Origin: Kiritimatiellia bacterium
GTDB taxonomy: Bacteria > Verrucomicrobiota > Kiritimatiellia > RFP12 > DVOR01
Assembly (NCBI GenBank): GCA_017457555.1
Contig: JAFTHG010000310.1
Span: 1-7,499, forward strand
Length of the DNA stretch: 7,499 bases
Direction: 5' to 3'
Made by a program: the position numbers and the translations under genes. The notes beneath the pieces are model-generated. The model ran no database searches and was not told where the DNA came from. It saw nothing but the letters and a program-made list of their open reading frames with translations. Below, in pieces: positions 1 through 5,562 of this stretch. The number at the start of each line of letters is the position of its first letter. Position 1 is the first letter of the stretch.

Positions 1-192
1 AAAATCGGCCATCAGGCGTAAGTGACGCTCTTTCGCTGCGGCCAATTCGGCCAATAATTGTTCATTCCCGACAGACGTTTCGGTGGCCGCAGAGGTTTCA
101 GCGGCAGCTTCAGGTGCTTCAGTGGTTTTTGTTTCTTCAACCGGATTTTCTGCATTGACCGGTGTTTCAGTTGTTGCTGCAGTATCGTTCAT
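1..192 (-). CDS. grpE: GrpE, nucleotide exchange factor of DnaK (N-terminal part, runs off left edge)
   Basis: Reading the minus strand from the ATG at 192 gives 64 codons open to the window edge. The first ~40 residues are a low-complexity T/E/A/P-rich tail, followed by NEQLLAELAAAKERHLRLMADF. The last segment is the typical GrpE entry into the long dimerisation helix, which in the family continues as D-N-(F/Y)-R-K-R. GrpE is a cytosolic homodimer that releases ADP from DnaK and so drives the chaperone cycle. The start is supported by a GAGGTAGG purine-rich ribosome site just upstream. No CIRCE element or clear heat-shock sigma promoter was seen upstream, so HrcA control is not indicated; a housekeeping-type extended -10 lies at 246-254. 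The central and C-terminal beta domains are outside the window. The identification rests on a short but characteristic segment. Confidence 0.85.
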   Translation of the reverse strand, partial: MNDTAATTETPVNAENPVEETKTTEAPEAAAETSAATETSVGNEQLLAELAAAKERHLRLMADF

Positions 193-245
193 AACCTACC
201 TCATCATCAGGGCATTTACCTGAAATATGCTTAAAAACGCCCATT

Positions 246-254
246 AGTATAACA
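246..254 (-). promoter_or_regulatory. Candidate extended -10 promoter of grpE
   Basis: On the minus strand the sequence reads TGTTATACTAATG, an extended -10 (TGN-TATACT, one mismatch to TATAAT), about 55 bases before the grpE ATG. No good -35 was found at 16-18 bp spacing, which fits an extended -10 promoter. The same TGN-TATACTA arrangement precedes the ACT/DUF711 operon. This is a motif match only. Confidence 0.5.
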
Positions 255-325
255 CAAATAGAGAACACACGCGCGACGCTTTCCATCCGCAGATGCGCTT
301 CTGGCAGAGTAAAACAGCGCCTTTC

Positions 326-364
326 GGAAAACTAAAAACGCCATCCCCTGTGCGGAATGGCGTC
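326..364 (-). terminator. Rho-independent terminator of the ACT-DUF711 operon
   Basis: On the minus strand, ACGCCAT (363-357) and ATGGCGT (344-338) form a 7-bp stem. It extends inward by two more G-C pairs across a mismatch, around a short loop. The stem is followed directly by TTTTTAGTTTT, a good U-tract. It begins about 25 bases after the stop codon of the DUF711 gene (388-390), and it separates that operon from the grpE promoter on the same strand. Confidence 0.85.
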
Positions 365-387
365 TGTAAACGCGAGCGGAATCGCAA

Positions 388-1761
388 TCAGTTCAGCAGC
401 GAGTGGATTGGAGCCGGGATGTGACCGCCATGCGCCACAAAGGCTTCCTGACCATCCGGGCAACGCGGCGCCACCACTGTGCCACCGCCAAAGAGCCCAC
501 CAAAGTCAAAGTAGTCGCCCACCTTGGCATCCGGCACGGGAATTACGCGCACACCAGTCGTCTTACGCGCCGACACGCCAATTGCGCATTCGTCTAGAAT
601 AATACCGGCAAGCGTGCTGGCTTTGATGTCGCCGGGGAGCATAATCATATCCAGTCCCACCGAACAGACCGAGGTCATGCCCTCCAGTTTTTCCAAACAG
701 AGCGTGCCATTGGTGAGGGCCAGTTCCAAAGTGTGGTCTTCCATCGGCGGGATAAAAGCTCCCGAGAGACCGCCCACAGCCGAAGAAGCAAAGGCGCCAC
801 CCTTCTTCACCGCATCATTGAGCATCATCACGGCGGCAATTGTGCCCGGGCAGCCAATCTTCTGAATGCCCATTGCCTGATAGATTTCGCCCACCGAATC
901 GCCCACCTTTGGCGTTGGAGCGAGCGAGAGGTCGAGCACCCCAAAGGGCACACCCAGCTTCTTCGCCACATGGCGACCGATGAGTTCACCGGTACGGGTC
1001 ACGCGATAGGTCGTGTGCTTAATCTCTTCTGCGATTTCATCCAGCGTCACATGCGGATCGGCGGCAACCAGTTTTTCAATGGCGCACTTCACTACACCCG
1101 GCCCGGAAACGCCCGCATTAATCACCACATCGGGTTCGCCCGGCCCCAGCAACGTGCCGGCCATGAAGGGGTTATCCTCCGTAATATTGGCAAACACCAC
1201 AATCTTGGCGCACCCGAAACCATTGATATTCTTTGTGGCCTGAGAAATCTTGAGCATCGTTTCAGCCACGAGATTCACCGCATCCACGTTGATACCGGCG
1301 CGCGTCGTGCCCACATTGATGGAGGAGCAGACATGCGTTGTCTCAGCAAGTGCGCGCGGAAGCGATTCAATCAAGGTGCGCTCACCGGGCGTAATCCCCT
1401 TGTGAACCAATGCCGAGAAGCCGCCCAAAAGGTCAACCCCCAGCTCATCTGCAGCCCGGTCAAGCGCCTTGCAGAGCTTAACTGCTGTATCAACCGTGTG
1501 CCCTTCCAGCAGCATTGAAGCCGGCGAAATCGAAATGCGCTTATTGACCACATTCACGCCAAAAAGCGTTGCGGCATCATTACACGTCTGCACCAAATCC
1601 TTGGCCACCGTCTTAATGCGCTGATAGACCGCCTCCACCATCTTATCCGGGTCGGGATTGGCACAACGGCAAAGATTAATGCCCATCGTACACGTGCGGA
1701 CATCGAGATTTTCCTCGTTCACCATCCGCAACGTCGCCATCACAGCCTGATTGTTCAACAT
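388..1761 (-). CDS. DUF711 / UPF0210 family protein (PFL-like fold)
   Basis: The 457-residue product is full length for the DUF711 (UPF0210) family. Recognisable conserved blocks include R-T-C-T-M-G-I-N-L near 22-30, the SISPASMLL segment near 77-85, DLLGGFSALVHKG at 110-122 and VCSSINVGTTRAGINVDAV at 144-162. Further blocks are FANITEDNPFMAGTLLGPGE at 190-209, VVINAGVSGPGVV at 212-224, GLSGAFIPPMEDH at 331-343 and the glycine-rich FDFGGLFGGG at 418-427. Family structures resemble the pyruvate formate-lyase barrel, but no glycyl-radical motif was seen and the biochemical role is not established. The protein looks cytosolic, with no signal peptide. A GAGGAG ribosome site 7 bases before the ATG overlaps the stop of the upstream ACT gene, so translation may be coupled. 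Pairing of this family with an ACT-domain gene is a known conserved neighbourhood (for example SP_0238/SP_0239 in pneumococcus), suggesting a shared, probably ligand-regulated, function. Confidence 0.93.
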   Translation of the reverse strand: MLNNQAVMATLRMVNEENLDVRTCTMGINLCRCANPDPDKMVEAVYQRIKTVAKDLVQTCNDAATLFGVNVVNKRISISPASMLLEGHTVDTAVKLCKALDRAADELGVDLLGGFSALVHKGITPGERTLIESLPRALAETTHVCSSINVGTTRAGINVDAVNLVAETMLKISQATKNINGFGCAKIVVFANITEDNPFMAGTLLGPGEPDVVINAGVSGPGVVKCAIEKLVAADPHVTLDEIAEEIKHTTYRVTRTGELIGRHVAKKLGVPFGVLDLSLAPTPKVGDSVGEIYQAMGIQKIGCPGTIAAVMMLNDAVKKGGAFASSAVGGLSGAFIPPMEDHTLELALTNGTLCLEKLEGMTSVCSVGLDMIMLPGDIKASTLAGIILDECAIGVSARKTTGVRVIPVPDAKVGDYFDFGGLFGGGTVVAPRCPDGQEAFVAHGGHIPAPIHSLLN

Positions 1762-1772
1762 AACGCAACTCC

Positions 1773-2339
1773 TCAGAGAATCGACTTAATCGGGGCAATT
1801 TCCCCAGTGGCACGGAAAATATCTTCATGGCAAATCTGAGCCGAGAAGCCCACCTTTGCCATCGCTTGCTTAAACTGCATCTGCACCGTCTTCAAATCGG
1901 TGCACGGCGCCCGGAACGTCACATACGCCAAATGCGTCACATGGTCCCCATCAAACACCGTCGACCAATCCTCAATATTGATCTTATGCTGCGCCATAAA
2001 AGAAGAAATCGCCAGCATCATCCCCGGACGATCCACCCCCGAAGCAATCGCCACATGGCGCGTCCCCTCCGGCGACTCCGACTGCAACGCCGCCGCAGGA
2101 TTCTCCATAATCGAGAGCTCTGCACCCTCCGGCAACACCTTCTCCAGCGAAGCACGCAACACCGCATGGACATCTTCCGAGTGATTTGTCACGAAAATTA
2201 ACGAAAAGAAGCCGCTGACAATCGTCTGGCGCATATCCGAAATGCTGCCCTTCAAATCCACAATCGTCTGAGCAATATCGCACGTCAAGCCGACCTTATC
2301 CGGCGTAATAACAGAAACTAAATACTTAAACTGTGCCAT
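1773..2339 (-). CDS. Double ACT-domain protein (GcvR-like), partner of the DUF711 gene
   Basis: I chose the ATG at 2339, giving 188 residues starting MAQFKYLVSVITPDKVG. It has a GGAAGGA ribosome site 7-9 bases upstream. An ATG at 2396 adds 19 residues, but those would overlap the -10 element and do not look like ACT sequence. Residues ~5-78 form a first ACT domain (YLVSVITPDKVGLTCDIAQTI). Residues ~95-172 form a second (VAIASGVDRPGMMLAISSFM). The tail HEDIFRATGE resembles the end of GcvR-like ACT proteins. ACT domains are cytosolic small-molecule sensors, often for amino acids; the ligand here is unknown. The gene is 11 bp upstream of the DUF711 gene and co-directional, so the two form an operon. 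Single-domain ACT proteins (UPF0237, about 90 residues) are the partner I know from other bacteria, so the doubled form is notable. Confidence 0.88.
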   Translation of the reverse strand: MAQFKYLVSVITPDKVGLTCDIAQTIVDLKGSISDMRQTIVSGFFSLIFVTNHSEDVHAVLRASLEKVLPEGAELSIMENPAAALQSESPEGTRHVAIASGVDRPGMMLAISSFMAQHKINIEDWSTVFDGDHVTHLAYVTFRAPCTDLKTVQMQFKQAMAKVGFSAQICHEDIFRATGEIAPIKSIL

Positions 2340-2371
2340 AAGGCATTCCTTCCAAAAGAGATAATTTGGAT

Positions 2372-2380
2372 AGTATAGCA
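2372..2380 (-). promoter_or_regulatory. Candidate extended -10 promoter of the ACT-DUF711 operon
   Basis: The minus strand reads TTTGCTATACTATCC: a TGN-TATACT extended -10 preceded by a run of seven T. It lies about 33 bases upstream of the chosen ATG at 2339. No strong -35 was found. Its TATACTA core is the same as in the grpE promoter candidate. If correct, the transcript start lies near 2365, which supports the ATG at 2339 over the one at 2396. Confidence 0.55.
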
Positions 2381-2407
2381 AAAAAACACCCGCCAAACAC
2401 CCCCAAG

Positions 2408-2468
2408 CCCTGAAAGGCCGAGAGAAAAGTGGCGCGACACGCCGCTATCTTCTGCCGCTCTTTCAGGG
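2408..2468. repeat. 9-bp inverted repeat at the left border of the repeat region
   Basis: CCCTGAAAG at 2408-2416 is the exact inverse of CTTTCAGGG at 2460-2468, with 43 bases between them. The arm is the TTTCAGGG word that recurs in direct orientation throughout the composite repeats, so this is its only clear inverted copy. Inside the loop, GTGGCG...CGCCGC at 2429-2445 could form a short hairpin with one G-U pair; no T-tract follows. The switch from C-rich to G-rich plus strand falls here. Confidence 0.5.
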
Positions 2469-2502
2469 ACTTCAGGGATAGGAGGGATGACAGGGATGAG
2501 AG
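2466..2502 (+). repeat. 9-nt-phased GGG runs, G-quadruplex potential (copy 1)
   Basis: GGG triplets start at 2466, 2475, 2484 and 2493, exactly 9 bases apart, separated by six-base spacers. This fits the G3-N(1-7) G-quadruplex pattern on the plus strand. The same phasing returns at 2541-2566 (spacers 6, 6 and 2), at 2655-2691 (starts 2655, 2662, 2671, 2680, 2689) and, with one run broken, at 3644-3673. Confidence 0.65.
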
Positions 2503-2540
2503 GTTTTCAGCCGCTTTTTGAGGGTGAGGCAGGGATTTCA

Positions 2541-2566
2541 GGGATAGGAGGGATGACAGGGATGGG
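2541..2566 (+). repeat. 9-nt-phased GGG runs, G-quadruplex potential (copy 2)
   Basis: GGG at 2541, 2550, 2559 and 2564 with spacers of 6, 6 and 2 bases is the most compact four-run cluster in the region. It sits just before the GGTCAGCCGC and CACGTGACTTCACAC module of the composite repeat. Confidence 0.65.
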
Positions 2567-2654
2567 AGGTGGTCAGCCGCTCTTGCACGTGACTTCACAC
2601 AGGTATCTCTTCTTTTTACCGCCTCTTTCAGGGCTGGTGCCTCACGTTTCAGGA

Positions 2655-2691
2655 GGGAGCAGGGATATCAGGGATAGGAGGGATATCAGGG
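2655..2691 (+). repeat. 9-nt-phased GGG runs, G-quadruplex potential (copy 3)
   Basis: Five GGG runs start at 2655, 2662, 2671, 2680 and 2689, so the last four keep the 9-base phase. Spacer sequence differs from copies 1 and 2 (GATATCA in place of GATGACA) while the G runs are kept. Confidence 0.6.
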
Positions 2692-3085
2692 ATGAGAGGT
2701 GGTCTGCCGCTCTTTGAGGGTGACTTCACACAGGCATCTCTTCTTTTAGCCGCCTCTTTCAGGGCTGGTGCCGTCACTTTTCAGGGGTGTGCAGGGGACG
2801 ATTGTCTGCGACTGCGATTGCAATAAGCTTGGGAGCCGTCGCTTTTCAGGGGTTTGCAGGGGGATGTGCGCTTTTTTAGGCGTTTTATCCCTTTTATCGC
2901 TAAAATCCCTTCTCATCCCTTTGGATTGTGTGCAGGGCTTTCGGGGTTTTGAGGGGTGGCGGTGTGTCTGTCGCTCTGCTATGGAGATGATAGCAGAGGT
3001 GGGGGATGTTGGCAAATGGTGTGGGGGTGTGTGAGGGGCTTTTTTGGCAGATTTTGGGTGAAAAGGCGTCGGTTTTGGGCTCAAT

Positions 3086-3162
3086 TTTCAGCGAAAAAGC
3101 CTCCCCGATTTCAGCGACATTGAGGAGCAGTTTCAGCGATATTACCACCTGTCTTTCAGCGA
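3086..3162. repeat. Four iteron-like TTTCAGCGA boxes at 22-23 bp spacing
   Basis: TTTCAGCGA occurs exactly at 3086-3094, 3109-3117, 3131-3139 and 3154-3162, giving spacings of 23, 22 and 23 bases, about two DNA helical turns. The second and fourth copies extend to TTTCAGCGACATTG. A partial copy, TTTCAGCAT, lies at 3252-3260. Nine bases after the last box is TTATCAACA (3171-3179), one mismatch from the TTATCCACA DnaA box. Regular same-face spacing suggests cooperative protein binding. The boxes are unlike the G-rich composite repeats on either side. Confidence 0.7.
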
Positions 3163-3554
3163 CATTGGACTTATCAACAGGCGAAATGGTGTTGATCACT
3201 CGGCGGCGTTGCACCCGGGAAGCCGCTGTAGACGGGTTGATTTGGGGCGATTTTCAGCATAAGTCGCTGTGCCTCAATGTCTTATGCAGAAAGGCTCTTC
3301 TCTTCAAAAAGGGCTTTTTTAAGGGTAAAATGCGGTAAATGTGCTCCAAAAACCACGCTATCAAAAAAAGTTTTCAACAGGGTAAAAATCGCCGCAAAAG
3401 GGTGAAAAGGTGGGTGACCTGCGTCAAGTGCAGAAGGTGATCCGCGTGCTCGCAAGGCTCACTTTTGGCGCGTGGTCGCGCGTGAGGCGAACGCTTAGAC
3501 GCAAAACGCTTAATAGGCCCCCGGCTCTGCTCTGCCTTGGCGGTTTTAGGATTT

Positions 3555-3755
3555 CAGCTGCTCTTGCACGTGACATCACACAGGTATCTCTTCTTTTTGT
3601 CCCCTTTTCAGGGTTTGGCGCCTCACTTTTCAGGGGTTTTGCAGGGATTTCAGGGATAGGAGAGATCAAAGGGATGAGCGGTTTTCTGCCGCTTCTTGCA
3701 CGTGACTTCACACAGGCACCTCGCTTTTCAGCTGCTTTTTCAGGGCTTTTTGGTG
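3555..3755. repeat. Composite repeat array 2 (second locus of the ~131-bp unit)
   Basis: Module B recurs at 3561-3633 (CTCTTGCACGTGACATCACA, then AGGTATCTCTTCTTTTTG and TTTTCAGGG) and at 3691-3752 (CTTGCACGTGACTTCACACA). Aligned points are at 3572 and 3704, 132 bases apart. Between them are module C (CTCACTTTTCAGGGG, then TTTTGCAGGG) and module A (TTTCAGGGATAGGAG, GGG phase 9 at 3644, 3653 and 3671). This is the same order and spacing as array 1, about 850 bp away, in the same orientation. The second copy degrades into G/T-rich sequence just before the pilB promoter. Confidence 0.82.
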
Positions 3756-3808
3756 GTGGGGTGAGGGGGTGGTGGGTGGAGTTTCTATTGGGTAGGTATT
3801 ATTTAAGG

Positions 3809-3837
3809 TTGCGGAGGTGGCGGGTTTGTGTTATTTT
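3809..3837 (+). promoter_or_regulatory. Candidate promoter of the pilB-pilT operon
   Basis: TTGCGG (3809-3814), a 17-base spacer and TATTTT (3832-3837) form a weak sigma-70-type promoter. TGT directly before the -10 makes it an extended -10, as in the two promoters on the other strand. The expected transcript start near 3844 leaves a leader of about 30 bases before the GTG at 3873. The alternative TATTAT at 3797-3802 has no -35. Confidence 0.4.
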
Positions 3838-3859
3838 AATGATGATAGATTGAGTCGTT

Positions 3860-3863
3860 GGAG
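3860..3863 (+). promoter_or_regulatory. pilB: Ribosome-binding site that selects the GTG start of pilB
   Basis: GGAG at 3860-3863 is followed by nine bases and then GTG at 3873. The upstream in-frame TTG (3858) overlaps this GGAG and has only TTGAGTCG before it, so it lacks a usable ribosome site. This favours the GTG as the start. Confidence 0.6.
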
Positions 3864-3872
3864 ATTTGTCGC

Positions 3873-5561
3873 GTGACTACAAATGACGAATATGCTTTAC
3901 AGGTGCTGCAGGAAACCGGGCACGTAACGATGGCGCAGGTGTCTGAGGCACTTGCCGCGAAGCGAAAAGACGGTCAGACAGCACTGGATTGGATGGTTGA
4001 GCAGGGTCTTCTGAATGAAGAGGACGTTCTGGCAACGTTGGCTGAACAGTTTGGGATGCCGTTTGCTTCCGTAGATGGTGATGAGGTTGATCTGGAATTG
4101 GCGAAGCTGCTGGATCCGGAGACTGCCCGCAAGTATAAGGCTGTGCCATTGCAGGATGATGGTGATTCGGTGATGGTGGCGATTTGCGATCCGGCAAATT
4201 ATGATGCGCAGGATGCGATTCGTTACCGGCTGAATGGGAAGAATGCGGATTTCGTGGTGATCACAACGGGCGACATTAAGCGGTTGCTCGATAAGTTGTA
4301 TCCGCTGACCTTTGACCCGAATGCCACAGACACCGGTGAGAATCTGGTGGCGCAGCGTAAAGAGATGGAAGTGGATGGCTCGGAAGAGGGCGATGCGCCG
4401 GTGATCCGGTTGGTATCGTTGATTCTGATGGATGCCTGCAAGATGAAGGCTTCCGATATCCATTTGGAGCCGATGGAGAAGCATTTCCGCGTGCGTTACC
4501 GCATTGATGGTGCGTTGCGCGAGATGGATGAGCCGCCGAAACGGTTGCAGAGTGCGATTCTCTCCCGTGTGAAGCTGATGGCAAATATGGATCTTTCGGA
4601 GCGGCGCATTCCGCAGGACGGCCGTATTCAAATCAAGGTGGGCGAACGCGAACTCGATCTCCGTGTGAGCACGGTGCCGACGAACTTCGGTGAGTCGATC
4701 GTTATGCGTATTCTCGATAAGCAGAATCTGTCGCTGGGCTTGCCGCAGTTGGGCTTCCTCTCGGATGACCAGGCGAAGTTTGAGCGCTTGATTGGTTTGC
4801 CGGATGGTGTGATTCTGGTGACGGGTCCGACGGGTTCCGGTAAGACGACGACGCTGTACGCCTGCTTGGGGCAGATTAACCGCCCGGACAAGAAGTTGAT
4901 TACGGTGGAAGACCCGGTTGAATACCAGATGAGCGGTATTAACCAGGTGCAGGTGAATCGAGCCGTGGGACTGGACTTCTCGGCTGCGCTGCGCTCCATC
5001 TTGCGTCAGGCACCGAATATCGTGATGATCGGTGAAATTCGTGACCACGAAACAGCTGAAATCGCTATGGAAGCGGCTCTGACGGGTCACTTGGTGTTTT
5101 CGACGTTGCACACCAATGATGCGCCTTCTGCGGTGACGCGTTTGACCGATATCGGCATTAAACCCTTCCTTGTGGCCTCGGCACTCCGAGCGGCAATGGC
5201 ACAGCGCTTGGTGCGCGCCATTTGCGAAAAGTGCCGTGAAGAGCATATTCCAACCGACCGCGAACGGAAGATGCTCGGCAATATGGCCCGTAACATTGAT
5301 AATATGAAGATGTTTAAGGGAGCAGGGTGCCCGGTGTGTAACAAGACCGGTTACAAGGGCCGTAAGGGTCTCTTTGAAATCTTCACGGTAGATGAAACCG
5401 TGCAGCGAATGATTTTCGACAAGGTTCCCACCACACAGTTGCGCGCACGTGTCCGAGAGATGGGCATGCGTACGCTCCGTGAGGACGGGATGTTGAAGGT
5501 GGCGTCTGGTATGACCACCCTCGAAGAAGTGCTTCGTGCAACAATGGGAGATGAGGATTAA
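3873..5561 (+). CDS. pilB: PilB/GspE-family assembly ATPase (type IV pilus / type II secretion)
   Basis: I take the GTG at 3873 as start (562 residues, MTTNDEYALQ...) because GGAG precedes it; an in-frame TTG at 3858 would add five residues. Residues ~5-140 form a GspE/MshE-type N-terminal domain. Residues ~175-285 are the N2 domain (ASDIHLEP at 193-200, ERRIPQDGRI at 243-252). The motor core has Walker A GPTGSGKTTT at 318-327, an Asp box ITVEDPVEY at 343-351, Walker B NIVMIGEIRD at 382-391 and a His box GHLVFSTLHTND at 405-416. A four-cysteine zinc site is C451-x2-C454 and C486-x2-C489, normal for assembly ATPases and absent from PilT. The cytoplasmic hexamer would power pilin or pseudopilin polymerisation at the inner membrane. 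The R-L-G residues of the MshEN c-di-GMP motif are not evident, so c-di-GMP control is doubtful. All catalytic motifs are intact. The adjacent pilT favours a pilus over secretion alone. Confidence 0.95.
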   Translation: MTTNDEYALQVLQETGHVTMAQVSEALAAKRKDGQTALDWMVEQGLLNEEDVLATLAEQFGMPFASVDGDEVDLELAKLLDPETARKYKAVPLQDDGDSVMVAICDPANYDAQDAIRYRLNGKNADFVVITTGDIKRLLDKLYPLTFDPNATDTGENLVAQRKEMEVDGSEEGDAPVIRLVSLILMDACKMKASDIHLEPMEKHFRVRYRIDGALREMDEPPKRLQSAILSRVKLMANMDLSERRIPQDGRIQIKVGERELDLRVSTVPTNFGESIVMRILDKQNLSLGLPQLGFLSDDQAKFERLIGLPDGVILVTGPTGSGKTTTLYACLGQINRPDKKLITVEDPVEYQMSGINQVQVNRAVGLDFSAALRSILRQAPNIVMIGEIRDHETAEIAMEAALTGHLVFSTLHTNDAPSAVTRLTDIGIKPFLVASALRAAMAQRLVRAICEKCREEHIPTDRERKMLGNMARNIDNMKMFKGAGCPVCNKTGYKGRKGLFEIFTVDETVQRMIFDKVPTTQLRARVREMGMRTLREDGMLKVASGMTTLEEVLRATMGDED

Positions 5562-5562
5562 T

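Larger units (their letters stand above)
2466..2862. repeat. Composite repeat array 1 (unit about 65 bp, doubled to about 131 bp)
   Basis: Three modules recur in order. Module A is a cluster of GGGAT words, with TTCAGGGATAGGAGGG at 2471 and 2537 and a close copy at 2667. Module B is GTGACTTCACACAGG followed by ATCTCTTCTTTT and CTTTCAGGGCTGGTGCC, with aligned points at 2591 and 2722, 131 bases apart. Module C is GCCGTC-(A/G)-CTTTTCAGGGG-T-(G/T)-TGCAGGGG, at 2770-2797 and 2835-2862, 65 bases apart with two mismatches. Spacings of 66, 130, 131 and 65 bases point to a basic unit of about 65 bp and a doubled higher-order unit. Copies are diverged and carry small indels, and no unit keeps a reading frame across copies, so a non-coding repeat is the best reading. 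Confidence 0.85.
2400..3857. other. Long gene-free, repeat-rich intergenic region between divergent operons
   Basis: About 1.46 kb in which I see no credible gene. Open frames on both strands are short, mostly lack ribosome sites, and translate the repeats into low-complexity peptides rich in S/L/K or G/I/M. I saw no tRNA- or rRNA-like segment. The plus strand turns strongly G- and T-rich: 3001-3060 contains 30 G and 3 C by direct count, whereas 2371-2410 contains 16 C and 4 G. The region holds composite repeat arrays at about 2466-2862 and 3555-3755, and four TTTCAGCGA boxes at 3086-3162. Positions 3260-3550 hold nothing I can name beyond an A/T-richer patch near 3290-3395. The divergent promoters lie at its two ends. 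Confidence 0.8.

Noticed and set aside
193..340. CIRCE or heat-shock sigma promoter upstream of grpE
   Set aside because: No TTAGCACTC-N9-GAGTGCTAA and no CTTGAAA/CCCCAT pair was seen on the minus strand.
733..1518. 261-codon open frame on the plus strand, antisense to the DUF711 gene
   Set aside because: The opposite strand encodes a full-length conserved family; this frame has an R/H/N-rich composition and no recognisable domain.
2340..2396. N-terminal extension of the ACT protein from the ATG at 2396
   Set aside because: It would place the extended -10 inside the coding region, has no ribosome site and adds hydrophobic residues not seen in ACT proteins; the ATG at 2339 has a good GGAAGGA.
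2326..2598. Minus-strand open frame encoding repeated S-L-S-S-L-L-S-L-K-S-L peptides
   Set aside because: The peptide is a translation of the phased GGGAT repeat. Repeat copies carry indels that change frame, and the frame overlaps the ACT promoter and start.
2590..2602. CRP-type operator in GTGACTTCACAC
   Set aside because: The half-sites GTGA and TCAC are separated by two bases, not the six required for TGTGA-N6-TCACA.
2466..2862. CRISPR array
   Set aside because: The repeats are adjacent and diverged, with irregular spacing and recurring rather than unique spacers; no cas gene is present.
3298..3325. Intrinsic terminator at AAAAAGGGCTTTTTT
   Set aside because: The stem is almost all A-T with a two-base loop, and no gene on either strand ends nearby.
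3006..3338. 110-codon plus-strand open frame in the intergenic region
   Set aside because: Most of it spans the TTTCAGCGA boxes; there is no convincing ribosome spacing and no recognisable protein features. A real small gene cannot be fully excluded.
3410..3853. 147-codon plus-strand open frame before pilB
   Set aside because: It translates the second composite repeat array into low-complexity G/F/R-rich sequence and runs through the pilB promoter.
3897..5246. 449-codon open frame on the minus strand, antisense to pilB
   Set aside because: It lies fully opposite a gene with every catalytic motif intact and translates to a H/R/Q/I-rich sequence without domains. It is a by-product of pilB codon use.
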